A stretch of 64,000 nt of DNA, taken from Streptomyces erythrochromogenes (GTDB taxonomy: Bacteria > Actinomycetota > Actinomycetes > Streptomycetales > Streptomycetaceae). The notes beneath the pieces were generated by a model. It saw nothing but the letters and a program-made list of their open reading frames with translations, was not told the DNA's origin and made no database searches. The first letter of the stretch is position 1, and each line of letters opens with the position of its first letter. The position numbers and the translations under genes were made by a program. Positions 35,474-44,353 of this stretch are shown piece by piece. The stretch spans positions 3,410,001 through 3,474,000 of the forward strand of contig NZ_CP108036.1 of NCBI RefSeq assembly GCF_036170895.1. Reading direction: 5' to 3'.

Positions 35474-37105
35474 TTAGCGCAGTCGGAGAGCCTTCATGAC
35501 CTTGAGGCTGCGGGTCATGAACGCCGCGTACTTCTCGTCGTCCATGCCCAGCGAGGGCGCCATCGGGACCAGCCGCTGGTGGGCGACGGTCTGGGCCTCG
35601 GTGTACTTGAGGATGCCCTCGGAGCCGTGACGGCGGCCGAGGCCGGAGTCCTTCATGCCGCCCATGGGCGCCTGGGCGCTGCCGTAGGCGGGGGCGTAGC
35701 CCTCGTTGATGTTGACGGTGCCGGTGCGCAGGCGGGCGGCGACGGAGTGGCCGCGGCGGGCGTCCTTGGTCCAGACGCTGGAGTTGAGGCCGTAGGCGGT
35801 GGCGTTGGCCTCCGCGATCGCCTGCTCCTCGTCGGTGAAGCGGTAGATCGAGACGACCGGGCCGAAGGTCTCCTCGCCGCAGACCGCCATGGGGGCCTCG
35901 ACGCCGTCGAGGATGGTGGGCTCGTAGAAGAGCGGGCCGATGTCGGGGCGGGCGGTGCCGCCGGCGACGAGGGTGGCGCCCTTGGCGACGGCCTCGTCCA
36001 CGTGCCGCTGTACGGTCTCCAGCTGGCGCTCGCCGACCAGCGAGCCCATGTCGGCGCCGTAGGCGAGGGAGCTGCCCAGGCGCATGGCCCGGGTGCGGGC
36101 GGCGAACCGCTCGACGAAGTCGTCGGCGATCGAGGCGTGGACGTAGAGCCGCTCGATGGAGATGCACAGCTGGCCGGCCGAGGAGAAGCAGGCGCGGACG
36201 GCGCCCGCTGCGGCCTTCTCGACGTCGGCGTCGTGCAGGACGAGCATGGCGTTCTTGCCGCCGAGTTCGAGGGAGACCCCGACGAGCCGGTCGGCCGCGC
36301 CGCGGGCGACCTCGCGACCGGTGCGGGTGGAGCCGGTGAAGGAGACGTAGTCGGCGTGGCGGACGACCTCGGGGCCGACGACGGGGCCTTCGCCGAGGAC
36401 GATCTGGAAGACCTCGGCGGGCAGCCCGGCCTCGATCAGCAGGTCGCGGGCCCACAGGGCGGTCAGCGCGGTCTCGGTGTCGGGCTTCATGACGAGCGCG
36501 TTGCCCGCGACGAAGGCCGGCAGGGCGTCGCCGACCGACAGCTCCAGGGGGTAGTTCCAGGGGGCGATCTGGCCGACGACCCCGCGCGGCTGGCGCAGCT
36601 CGGTGACCTTGGTGAGGGTGGGCATCGCGCCGGTGTGGCCCTTGGGGCGCAGGTACGAGGGTGCCTTGCGGCCGTAGTGGCGGGCCGAGACGGCGACGGC
36701 CTGGACCTCCTCGTGGGCGTGAAGGCGGGCCTTGCCGGTCTCCAGCTGGATCAGGTCGAGGACCTCGGCCTGCCGGGCGAGGACCAGGTCGTGGAAGCGC
36801 AGCAGGACCGCGGCCCGCCGGCGCACGGGGACGGCCGCCCAGGCGGGCTGGGCGGCGCGGGCCCGGTCGAAGGCCTCGGCCACGTCCTCGGGGGTGGCCT
36901 CGGGGAGCTCCGCCAGCCGGTCCCCGGTGAAGGGGGTGTGGTTGGCGGTGCGGCCGGAGCCGATCACTCCGCGAGTCAGCCGTGCGACCAGGTCGGGGGT
37001 CACCACGTCGGCTGCGGTGCGGGCACCGGCCGGGGCCGGGGCAACCGGGTTGGTGGGCTGCGGTGCGGTGCGGAGGGGGGCGTCGGAGGCCTGCGAGTCC
37101 GTCAT
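35474..37105 (-). CDS. succinate-semialdehyde dehydrogenase (NAD(P)+)
   Basis: 543 aa from ATG 37105. Aldehyde dehydrogenase motifs are complete: GQIAPWNYPLELSVGDALPA, FTGSTRTGREVA, LELGGKNAMLVL with the general-base Glu and SAGQLCISIERL with the catalytic Cys. The sequence resembles the GabD2 branch that oxidises succinate semialdehyde to succinate in 4-aminobutyrate breakdown. The N-terminus has a Pro/Ala-rich extension of about 35 residues. It is the first gene of an operon with the GMC oxidoreductase, so an alcohol-to-acid pathway is plausible. Other aldehydes cannot be excluded. Confidence 0.9.
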   Translation of the reverse strand: MTDSQASDAPLRTAPQPTNPVAPAPAGARTAADVVTPDLVARLTRGVIGSGRTANHTPFTGDRLAELPEATPEDVAEAFDRARAAQPAWAAVPVRRRAAVLLRFHDLVLARQAEVLDLIQLETGKARLHAHEEVQAVAVSARHYGRKAPSYLRPKGHTGAMPTLTKVTELRQPRGVVGQIAPWNYPLELSVGDALPAFVAGNALVMKPDTETALTALWARDLLIEAGLPAEVFQIVLGEGPVVGPEVVRHADYVSFTGSTRTGREVARGAADRLVGVSLELGGKNAMLVLHDADVEKAAAGAVRACFSSAGQLCISIERLYVHASIADDFVERFAARTRAMRLGSSLAYGADMGSLVGERQLETVQRHVDEAVAKGATLVAGGTARPDIGPLFYEPTILDGVEAPMAVCGEETFGPVVSIYRFTDEEQAIAEANATAYGLNSSVWTKDARRGHSVAARLRTGTVNINEGYAPAYGSAQAPMGGMKDSGLGRRHGSEGILKYTEAQTVAHQRLVPMAPSLGMDDEKYAAFMTRSLKVMKALRLR

Positions 37106-37208
37106 GCCGGTGAGCGTATTGCGCCCGGCAGCCTTTGGGTACCCGCCGGTAACCGGATTTTGCCTTTTCCGCCAGTGATCGCTGGCAGGATGCCCGGATC
37201 GGTGCCGA

Positions 37209-38852
37209 TCAGGGCTTCTTGGCGGGCGGCTCCCAGCCGCTGAGCACGATGTCGAACTGCTGCTCGGTCGTGGCCCAGCTCGCGACGGGGCTCGACATGT
37301 AGATGGCGTACTCCGTGCCGTCCGGGGCCACGTACATCTGCTCCTTGGCCCTGCGCGGACCGGGGTGGTTCTGCTTCTCCGTCCAGGTGAAGTCCCAGAG
37401 CGCGGCCCGGGTGCTGTCCCGGAAGGTGTTCTGGTTCAGCCGCACCTTCTTGTAGTCGGTCCGCTTCGCCACCTGCTTCTCCAGGTCGAGCAGGTGCGCG
37501 TACGGGTCCTGGTAGTCCGGAGTGGGGTCGGCGGCGATCCGGATGAAGTGCTTCCCGTCGTCCGGGGTGTAGTCGATCTGGTCGCCGTTCGCCTTGCGCG
37601 TCCAGCCCTCCGGGACGAACAGGGTGAAACCGGCGAGCGGGTCGACGACCTTGTTGTAGCCGGCCGGCGGGGCCGCCGCCTGCGGCTTGCCCTCGTCGCC
37701 CGACTGGCCGCCCGTCGAGCTCGTGACCCTGTCCTGACCGCCGTCCGTCCCCGAGTCCCCGGTGTACTTGAGGACCCCGAAGACACCGCCGCCGCCGAGC
37801 AGCGCGGCCACCAGGGCCACCACCGCGGCGCGCTTGAGCCAGCCACCGTCCCGGTCGGCGGGCGCGGGCGCGGCCACCGTCCCGGAGACCAGGGGCTCCG
37901 GCAGCGGGGCCGTCTGCGCGACCTCCTCCTGCGGGGCCGACTCCTCGGGCCGGTCCTGCGCCGGGGCGAGCTCCTCGGAGGTGACCGCGCGCGTCGGCAC
38001 GTACGCGTGCGCCGCCTTCGGCTCACGGCCCTCCATCGCCTCCAGCAGCATCCGCTCGGCCTCCTCCGCCGAGGGCCGCTCCGTCGGGTCCTTGCGCAGC
38101 AGGGACGTGATCACCGGCCCCAGCGCCCCGGCCTGGCGCAGCGCCGGCGGCTCGTCGTTCACCACGGCCTGCAGGCTGGAGATGGGAGACGTACGGCGGA
38201 ACGGGGAGCGGGCCTCCACCGCCGTGTACAGGGTGGCGCCCAGCGACCACAGGTCCGAGGACGGGTCGGGGATCCCACCGGTGACCCGCTCGGGCGCCAG
38301 GTAGTCGATCGAGCCCACGATCTCGCCGGTGCGGGTGATGGAGGAGTCGCCCTCGATCGCGGCGATCCCGAAGTCGGTGAGCAGCACCCGGCCGTCCTTG
38401 GCGAGCAGCACGTTGCCCGGCTTCACGTCCCGGTGCAGCACCCCGACCGCGTGCGCGGCGCGCAGCGCGCCCAGCACGTGCAGCCCGATCCGGGCCGCCT
38501 CGCGCGGCTCGATCCGCCCGGCCGCCTTGGCCGCGTCCGCGAGGGAGGGGCCGTCGATGTACTCCATGACGATCCACGGCCGGTCGTCGTGTTCCAGCAC
38601 GTCGTGGACGGTGACCACCGCCGGGTGCTGGATCCGGGCCGCTGCCCGGGCCTCCTTCTGCGTCCGGGCATGCATGACGTCCCGGTCGGCCTGGGCGACG
38701 TACAGACCCGCCGTCAGTTCCTTGACCGCGACGGTCCTGTGGAGCAGCTCGTCATGCGCGCGCCACACCTTTCCCATACCGCCCCGGCCGATCGGCTCGA
38801 CGAGCCTGTACCGGCCCGCCAGCACGGCGCCCCCACCTGTCTGCTGTTCCAC
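37209..38852 (-). CDS. membrane Ser/Thr protein kinase (first of three)
   Basis: 547 aa. The cytosolic kinase domain (about 14-275) has all key residues: IGRGGMGKV (P-loop), K44 in VAVKEL, HRDVKPGN (140-147), DFG (160-162) and APE in LAPERV. A Pro/Glu-rich linker, one membrane helix (341-361) and an outer domain of about 180 residues follow. The outer domain begins PAGYNKVVDPLAGFTLFVPE and is related to those of the next two kinases. In S. coelicolor the homologous cluster (about SCO4775-4779) is reported to act with the spore wall synthesising complex. A short spacer with a TTGACG box and an ACTGATCAGT palindrome (38955-38964) lies upstream. Confidence 0.94.
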   Translation of the reverse strand: MEQQTGGGAVLAGRYRLVEPIGRGGMGKVWRAHDELLHRTVAVKELTAGLYVAQADRDVMHARTQKEARAAARIQHPAVVTVHDVLEHDDRPWIVMEYIDGPSLADAAKAAGRIEPREAARIGLHVLGALRAAHAVGVLHRDVKPGNVLLAKDGRVLLTDFGIAAIEGDSSITRTGEIVGSIDYLAPERVTGGIPDPSSDLWSLGATLYTAVEARSPFRRTSPISSLQAVVNDEPPALRQAGALGPVITSLLRKDPTERPSAEEAERMLLEAMEGREPKAAHAYVPTRAVTSEELAPAQDRPEESAPQEEVAQTAPLPEPLVSGTVAAPAPADRDGGWLKRAAVVALVAALLGGGGVFGVLKYTGDSGTDGGQDRVTSSTGGQSGDEGKPQAAAPPAGYNKVVDPLAGFTLFVPEGWTRKANGDQIDYTPDDGKHFIRIAADPTPDYQDPYAHLLDLEKQVAKRTDYKKVRLNQNTFRDSTRAALWDFTWTEKQNHPGPRRAKEQMYVAPDGTEYAIYMSSPVASWATTEQQFDIVLSGWEPPAKKP

Positions 38853-38977
38853 GAATTCCCGCCGCTCTCTGCACTTCAGGCCAGATTACGGAGCCCACGG
38901 GGGCTGTCGGAACCGCCCGGGCGCCGAAAGACGGCACTGTGACGCAATCGCCGTACTGATCAGTCGTCAATATCCGC

Positions 38978-41578
38978 TCATCCGCCCGCCTTGTAACTCG
39001 CCGTGGCCTTCTCGAAGACTTCGGTGACCTTGGTCTGTTCGTCCTCCGGACCGGTCACCAGGACGACGTGGTAACTGCCGCCCAGTGCGACGACGAAATT
39101 GCGGGCGAACACGCTGCGACCGGTCCCGTCGATCCACGTGTAGCGGCCCGTGGCCCGCAGTTGCTGCCCGACCCTGGTGGTCTTCACGTCCCCGACGGTC
39201 GACCAGGTGGAGGTCCGGTACGGCGTCAGCTCCGGCTCCTTGTCCTTCTGGTACGCCGCCGGGTCCGGATTGCCCTCGACCTTGTCCCGGCCGGGGACCA
39301 CCGTCAGTACGAACGCCCCGTCGGTGTACCGCACCTGGCCCGCCTCGTTGATCCCGCGGCGCTCCCAGCCCTCCGGGACGGCGATCTCGAAGTGCTCCGG
39401 GTCCTGCTGGGTGGTGTAGCCGGGCGGGGCCGGCGCGGGTGCGGCCTGCGACGCGGCGGGCCCGGTCGTCTGGGGCGCGGGCTTGGACTCGGGCGTGCCG
39501 GTGGGCACCTGGGAGGGGCTCGGCCGCGAGGACGTGTGCGCGGTGGCCTCCCCGGGGCCGTCCTGCTCCTGCGGAACTCCGGCCCGGGGCATGAACAGCA
39601 TCGCGTACGCGACGGCCCCGGCGAGGAGGACCAGGATGCCGACGAGCAGGGTCCGGCCGAGCGCCCGCGGCTTGCGGGCGGCCGTGGGGTTGCGGTGCCG
39701 TCCGTGGACCTCGCCGCGGCGGCGTACGACGGGCAGCCGCGCGGGATCCGCCTCCGGCATCGGGAGCACGCCGAGCCCGGCGTCCGGCTCGGGAGCGGAC
39801 CGTACGAGCGAGCGGAGCCAGCCGCGCAGCTCCTCGAAGTCGGGCCGTTCCGTGGGGTCCTGGCGCAGCAGGGACTCCACGACCGGGCGGAGCGCGCCGC
39901 ACTCCTCGGCGAAGGCGGGGGGCTCGGCGCAGACCATCTCGACCAGCTCGGCGACGCTGTCCTCCGGGTACGGGGCGTGGCCCTGCACGGCGCGGTAGAG
40001 CAGCGCGCCGAGCGCCCAGAGGTCGGTGGCGGGCCCGACGGGCGCCGCCAGCTGCCAGCGCCCGTGCACGGGGCCGGCCTGTTCGGGGGCCCACCGCTCG
40101 GTGATCGCGCCGACCACGGCCATGCGCGTGTGGCGTGCCCGCTCGGCGTCGAGCCCGGTCCACGCGGCCGCCTGCGGGGCGGGTTCCGGTATCGGGGGCG
40201 GGGGCGGGGGCGGGGGCGGGGGCGGGCCGCCGAGTGCCGGGCGTCCCGGGGTCTCGGCCTGGTGGTAGCCCTGCGGCAGGGCGAGCTGCGCGGGCAGGGC
40301 GGGCGCGGCCGGCGCTTCGGCGCGGCTCCACGCCGACGGGGCCGGTACGGGCCGCGGCTGGGCCTCGGACTGCGGCTGGGCCTCAGGCTGCGGCTCGGGC
40401 TCCGGGCTCCGTTGGGGCTGCGGCTGGTGTTGCAGCTGGTGTTGCGGCTCGGGCTCGGCTTCGGGCTGTGGCAGGGCCGGGCGGCGCGGGGTCGCGCCGT
40501 GCCAGGCACCGGCGGTCCCGGTCCCGGTCTCCGGTCCTCCCCCGTACGGGTACGAGTAGCCCTGTGGGAGGGTCGACCCCTCGGGCCTGCGCTCGAATGC
40601 GGCCGCGGGCCCCGCCTCGATCGCGGCTCCGGTCCCGGCCTCGGCCTTGCGCTGCTCGGTGACCCGGGCGGCGGCGGCCCGCGCGCCCGCCCGGTACGCG
40701 GCGATGACGCCGGCGCGCGCGGCGGCCTGGAGGTCGGCACGGTCCTGCGGCCGCCCGGGGGTGATGTGGTCGGTGTACCGCGGCCCGGTGTCGTACCCGG
40801 GGGCCACGAGGGGCGCGTACCCGGGGGCACCGTCCGCTTCGGGCGGCCGCGGCGGGGGCGGGGCCGGAGCGGGGGCCGGAGCAGGGGCCGGAGGCGGTGG
40901 CACCGGAAGAGGCACGGCCGGAAGCGGTGCGGACCGTACGGGAGCCGGTAACGGGGCGGGTGCGGGGCCCGCGCCCCAGCGCTCGTCGGGACCGGAATCC
41001 GTGGTGCGGGGGACGGGGTCGTACCCGCACAGGGCCTCCTCCGCGGCCCCGGCCGCGAGGCCCGTCAGCACGACCCGGCCGTCCTCGCACACCAACACCG
41101 TCCGGACGGTGATGTTGCGGTGGGTCCAGCCGTGCGCGTGCAGCACCCGCAGCGCGGTGAGCACGTCCGACGCCACCTCAGCAGCCCGGTAGGGGCTGAG
41201 CGGTTCGTCGGCGAGCAGTGCGGCCAGCGGCTTGGCCGGGACCAGTTCGCTCACTATCCACAGCGACTCGCCCTCGGCGAACACGTCGAAGACCTGGTCC
41301 AGCCGGGGGTGGTCGGGAATCGAGGCCGCGGCCTGCGCCGCCTCGATCGCCCGCCGCACGGCCGGCAGGTCGGCGGGAGCGCGGCGGGCCGCCGGAACGG
41401 CCTGCGGCCCGTCCATCAACTCGGCGTCCACGACCTCCGGCAACGGCACCTGCCGGACCAGGACTTCCTGTCCGCTGCGCGTGTCGAAGGCCCGGGTCTC
41501 GACGAGCTCGTACTCGTCGGACGGCGGCAGCGGCAGGCGGTAGCGGCTGGCCAGGATCCGGCCCGCGTACTCCTCCAC
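38978..41578 (-). CDS. membrane pseudokinase with long Pro/Ala-rich insertion (second of three)
   Basis: 866 aa. The kinase fold is recognisable, but catalytic residues are gone. No glycine-rich loop is seen; the ATP-binding Lys position reads EVLVRQVPLP; the catalytic loop is HRNITVRTVLV (Asp155 replaced by Asn) and the DFG position reads LTGL (171-174). The domain is interrupted at about 190-480 by Pro/Ala/Glu-rich low-complexity sequence, after which the C-lobe resumes with WAPEQAG and ATDLWALGALLYRAVQG. One membrane helix (TLLVGILVLLAGAVAYAMLF) and an outer domain starting PPGYTTQQDPEHFEIAVPEG follow. It probably acts as a scaffold or allosteric partner of the flanking active kinases. Confidence 0.9.
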   Translation of the reverse strand: MEEYAGRILASRYRLPLPPSDEYELVETRAFDTRSGQEVLVRQVPLPEVVDAELMDGPQAVPAARRAPADLPAVRRAIEAAQAAASIPDHPRLDQVFDVFAEGESLWIVSELVPAKPLAALLADEPLSPYRAAEVASDVLTALRVLHAHGWTHRNITVRTVLVCEDGRVVLTGLAAGAAEEALCGYDPVPRTTDSGPDERWGAGPAPAPLPAPVRSAPLPAVPLPVPPPPAPAPAPAPAPPPPRPPEADGAPGYAPLVAPGYDTGPRYTDHITPGRPQDRADLQAAARAGVIAAYRAGARAAAARVTEQRKAEAGTGAAIEAGPAAAFERRPEGSTLPQGYSYPYGGGPETGTGTAGAWHGATPRRPALPQPEAEPEPQHQLQHQPQPQRSPEPEPQPEAQPQSEAQPRPVPAPSAWSRAEAPAAPALPAQLALPQGYHQAETPGRPALGGPPPPPPPPPPPIPEPAPQAAAWTGLDAERARHTRMAVVGAITERWAPEQAGPVHGRWQLAAPVGPATDLWALGALLYRAVQGHAPYPEDSVAELVEMVCAEPPAFAEECGALRPVVESLLRQDPTERPDFEELRGWLRSLVRSAPEPDAGLGVLPMPEADPARLPVVRRRGEVHGRHRNPTAARKPRALGRTLLVGILVLLAGAVAYAMLFMPRAGVPQEQDGPGEATAHTSSRPSPSQVPTGTPESKPAPQTTGPAASQAAPAPAPPGYTTQQDPEHFEIAVPEGWERRGINEAGQVRYTDGAFVLTVVPGRDKVEGNPDPAAYQKDKEPELTPYRTSTWSTVGDVKTTRVGQQLRATGRYTWIDGTGRSVFARNFVVALGGSYHVVLVTGPEDEQTKVTEVFEKATASYKAGG

Positions 41579-41657
41579 ATCGCCTCCCCCGAGTGCGGCA
41601 GGCCCCCGCAGGGCCCCGCTGACACGATACGTCGACAGGGGCGCCTGCGTCCCGGGG

Positions 41658-44192
41658 TCAGCCGAGAGGCTGGAACGTCTGGAAGGCGACGTTGCGCATC
41701 TGGGTGCACTCCGGGCCGTCCCACTGGTCCGCGGGGCAGCTGATCATGATCGCGTAGCCGTGCGTGGCGTCGATCTTGAACCCGCGGTTGAGCACACGGA
41801 CCTTCGTCCCGCCCTGCTCCCGCTCGAACTCCCAGTCCGCGACGGTCGGGTAGCCCCGGTACTCCGCCTTGTCTATGCGGATCTGCCGGTAGCCCTTGCT
41901 GCTGCTGCCCACGGCGGGGGCCAGCTTGACCCAGGCGAGGGCCGCGTCGTCGCCCGGCTTGCCGGTGAAGTCGACCTGGATCCGCGGGAACCCGCCGTCG
42001 CGGCTGAATATCCCGCCGGAGTTGTCACCGGCCGTGCCCGTCCGCTTGAACCCTTCGGGCATCGCCATGGAGAAGTGGAATCCGGGCTCCGTGATCACCG
42101 CGTATCCGGCGGGGAGGGCGCCTCCCGCTCCCCCGGTCGTCGCGCCCTGTCCCTGTCCCTGCCCCTGCCCCTGGCCGGCGGTCTGCTGGCCCTGGCCCTG
42201 AGCGGCGGCTCCCGCGTCGGTACCGGTGCCGTTGCCGGTGCCGGCGGTGCCGCCCGCGCCCGTCTCACCGGTGTTCCCCGAGGGCTTCGGGGAGCCCTGT
42301 TCGGCCCCGCCCGAGGTCTGCGGGGCGGACGCGGCCGGGGTGGCCTGGCCGCCCTTGCCCTGGTCCTTCTTGTCCTTGTCGTCGCCGCTGATCGCCCAGG
42401 CGATCAGCGAGCCGACCACAGCCAGCACGGCGACCACGGCGACGACCGCCAGCACGATGGTGCGGCGCGGCATGACGTCCGTGAGCGGCGCGACGACGGA
42501 GGCGGGCCGGCCCTTCGGTGCTTCCGCGGCCGAGGCCGCGGTCGCGGTCGCGGCGGCGGCGGCCGTCGCCTTGCGGGCGGCCTTCAGCGCGGCGCGGGCA
42601 CGCTCGCGCTGCTCCCGCTCGCGACGCTCCCGCTCCTTCTTCGCGGCCTTCTCGGCGGCCTTCTCCGCGGTGGCCTTCTCCGCGGCCTGCTTGGCGTCCG
42701 CCAGCGATATCTGCCGGGTCTCCTCGGCGACCGCGGGCACCACGGGAGCCGGTACCGGCTCGGGCGCGGCGATGACGGCGGTGAGCATCGCCCGGGCGCG
42801 TCCCTCGTCGAGGCGGCGGGCCGGGTCCTTGGCGAGCAGACCGTAGATGACCTCGGTGAGCGGGCCGGCGTTCTTCGGCGGGTCGACCGGCTCGGTCATC
42901 ACCGCGGTGAGCGTGGCGAGCGCGGACCCCTTGTCGTACGGGGGCGTGCCTTCGACGGAGGCGTACAGCAGGCCGCCGAGCGACCACATGTCGGCGGGCG
43001 GACCGGGCTTCTGGCCTCGGGCGCGCTCGGGCGAGATGTAGGAGGGGGCGCCGACGAGCATGCCGGTGGAGGTGACGGAGGGGTCGCCCTCGACCTGCGC
43101 GATGCCGAAGTCGGTCAGGACGACACGGCCGTTGCCGGCGATGAGCACGTTGGAGGGCTTGACGTCCCGGTGCAGGATGCCCTGGCCGTGCGCGGCGCGC
43201 AGGACGTCGAGCACCGCGAGGCCGACCTCGGCGGCGCGGTGCGGGGTGAGGGGGCCGTTCTCCCGGATGAACTCGGCGAGCGAGGGCCCCTCGATGAGCT
43301 CCATGACGATCCACGGCCGGGCGTCCTCGTCGACGACGTCGTAGACGGTGACGGCGCCGCCGCTGCGGATCCGGGCGATGGCCTTGGCCTCGCGGAGGGT
43401 TCGGGTGATGAGGCGGCGCTTCTCGTCGTCGTCGACCCCGCTGCTGAAGCGGAGCTCCTTGACGGCGACGGTGCGGCCCAGCGTCTCGTCCTGGGCCCGC
43501 CAGACGGTACCCATGCCGCCCTTGCCGAGCACGGCGTTCAGCCGGTACCGGCCGGCCAGCAGCCGACCTTCGTCGTGCGCGCCCTTGGCCGCCTTGGCGG
43601 CGGCGGCCTTGACGGCGGCGGCCACGGCATCGGCCTTCTCTACTACGGGGTTCGCCCCGGTCGCCCCCACGGGCTTGACCGCAGGCTTCGCGTCCTCGGG
43701 CTTCGCATCAGCGCCCGGCTCCGCAGCCGCAGCCTTGCCCGACCCCGGCTCGGCAGCCGCGGGCACGCCCTTGCCCAGCCGCGGCTTCGACCCCTCAGGC
43801 TTCGCATCAGCGCCCGACTCCGCAGCCGCAGCCTCGCCCGGCCGCGGCTTCGCGTCCTCAGGCTCCGCCGCAGGCGCAGGGGCAGGCTCCGCCGCCGCAG
43901 CCTTGCCCGGCCGCGGCTTCGCGTCCTCAGGCTCCGCCGCAGGCGCAGCCTTGCTCAGCCGCGGCTTCGAAGCCGCAGGCTTCGACTCCTCGGGCTTCGC
44001 CGCAGGCGCAGAGGCGGGGACAGGCTCCGGCCCATCAGGCTCCGCGTCAGCGGCCGTCCTTGCCGCGGGCACGGAAACGTCCTCGGGCTTCGCCGCAGGC
44101 GCAGAGGCAGGGGCGGACCCCGCCGAAGCGCCATCGCCAAGCTTCGCCGCAGGCGCCCCGGCAGGTGACTCGGTGTGCTCCGGCTTCGACAT
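41658..44192 (-). CDS. membrane Ser/Thr protein kinase with repeat-rich N-terminus (third of three)
   Basis: 844 aa from ATG 44192, preceded by AGAGGGGAC; the frame is open upstream but without a start signal. Residues 1-205 are imperfect repeats of AKPEDAKPRPGKAAAAEP type. The kinase domain (about 213-480) is intact: LGKGGMGTV, K245, HRDVKPSN (341-348), DFG (361-363). An Ala/Lys/Glu/Arg-rich coiled linker, a membrane helix (TIVLAVVAVVAVLAVVGSLI) and a Gly/Gln-rich stalk (GQGQGQGQGQGA) lead to an outer domain (GYAVITEPGFHFSMAMPEGF) related to the other two. The repeats may bind partners or span the periplasm-facing complex from the cytosol. It lies 79 bp upstream of the pseudokinase gene. Confidence 0.93.
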   Translation of the reverse strand: MSKPEHTESPAGAPAAKLGDGASAGSAPASAPAAKPEDVSVPAARTAADAEPDGPEPVPASAPAAKPEESKPAASKPRLSKAAPAAEPEDAKPRPGKAAAAEPAPAPAAEPEDAKPRPGEAAAAESGADAKPEGSKPRLGKGVPAAAEPGSGKAAAAEPGADAKPEDAKPAVKPVGATGANPVVEKADAVAAAVKAAAAKAAKGAHDEGRLLAGRYRLNAVLGKGGMGTVWRAQDETLGRTVAVKELRFSSGVDDDEKRRLITRTLREAKAIARIRSGGAVTVYDVVDEDARPWIVMELIEGPSLAEFIRENGPLTPHRAAEVGLAVLDVLRAAHGQGILHRDVKPSNVLIAGNGRVVLTDFGIAQVEGDPSVTSTGMLVGAPSYISPERARGQKPGPPADMWSLGGLLYASVEGTPPYDKGSALATLTAVMTEPVDPPKNAGPLTEVIYGLLAKDPARRLDEGRARAMLTAVIAAPEPVPAPVVPAVAEETRQISLADAKQAAEKATAEKAAEKAAKKERERREREQRERARAALKAARKATAAAAATATAASAAEAPKGRPASVVAPLTDVMPRRTIVLAVVAVVAVLAVVGSLIAWAISGDDKDKKDQGKGGQATPAASAPQTSGGAEQGSPKPSGNTGETGAGGTAGTGNGTGTDAGAAAQGQGQQTAGQGQGQGQGQGATTGGAGGALPAGYAVITEPGFHFSMAMPEGFKRTGTAGDNSGGIFSRDGGFPRIQVDFTGKPGDDAALAWVKLAPAVGSSSKGYRQIRIDKAEYRGYPTVADWEFEREQGGTKVRVLNRGFKIDATHGYAIMISCPADQWDGPECTQMRNVAFQTFQPLG
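43680..44160 (-). repeat. imperfect tandem repeats encoding the kinase N-terminus
   Basis: Units that read GGCTTCGCGTCCTCAGG or GGCTTCGCCGCAGGCGCAG on the plus strand recur with variations across about 480 bp. They encode the KPED/KPRPGK and APAAKPE peptide repeats of the third kinase. Repeats of this kind may expand or contract between strains. Confidence 0.7.
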
Positions 44193-44353
44193 GCGTCCCC
44201 TCTGCGATCGTGCCGCTGCTCCGCCCGCCCCAGCGGCTGAGCGACCCGGCGGCCGGGGCCCACGGTAACCCGCCCCGGCAGAGCCATCATTGTTCCTCAC
44301 TCCGCAACGGACGGACCCCCCGGGTCTGCGGTTCCGCCTTCCGCATCCCGGAG

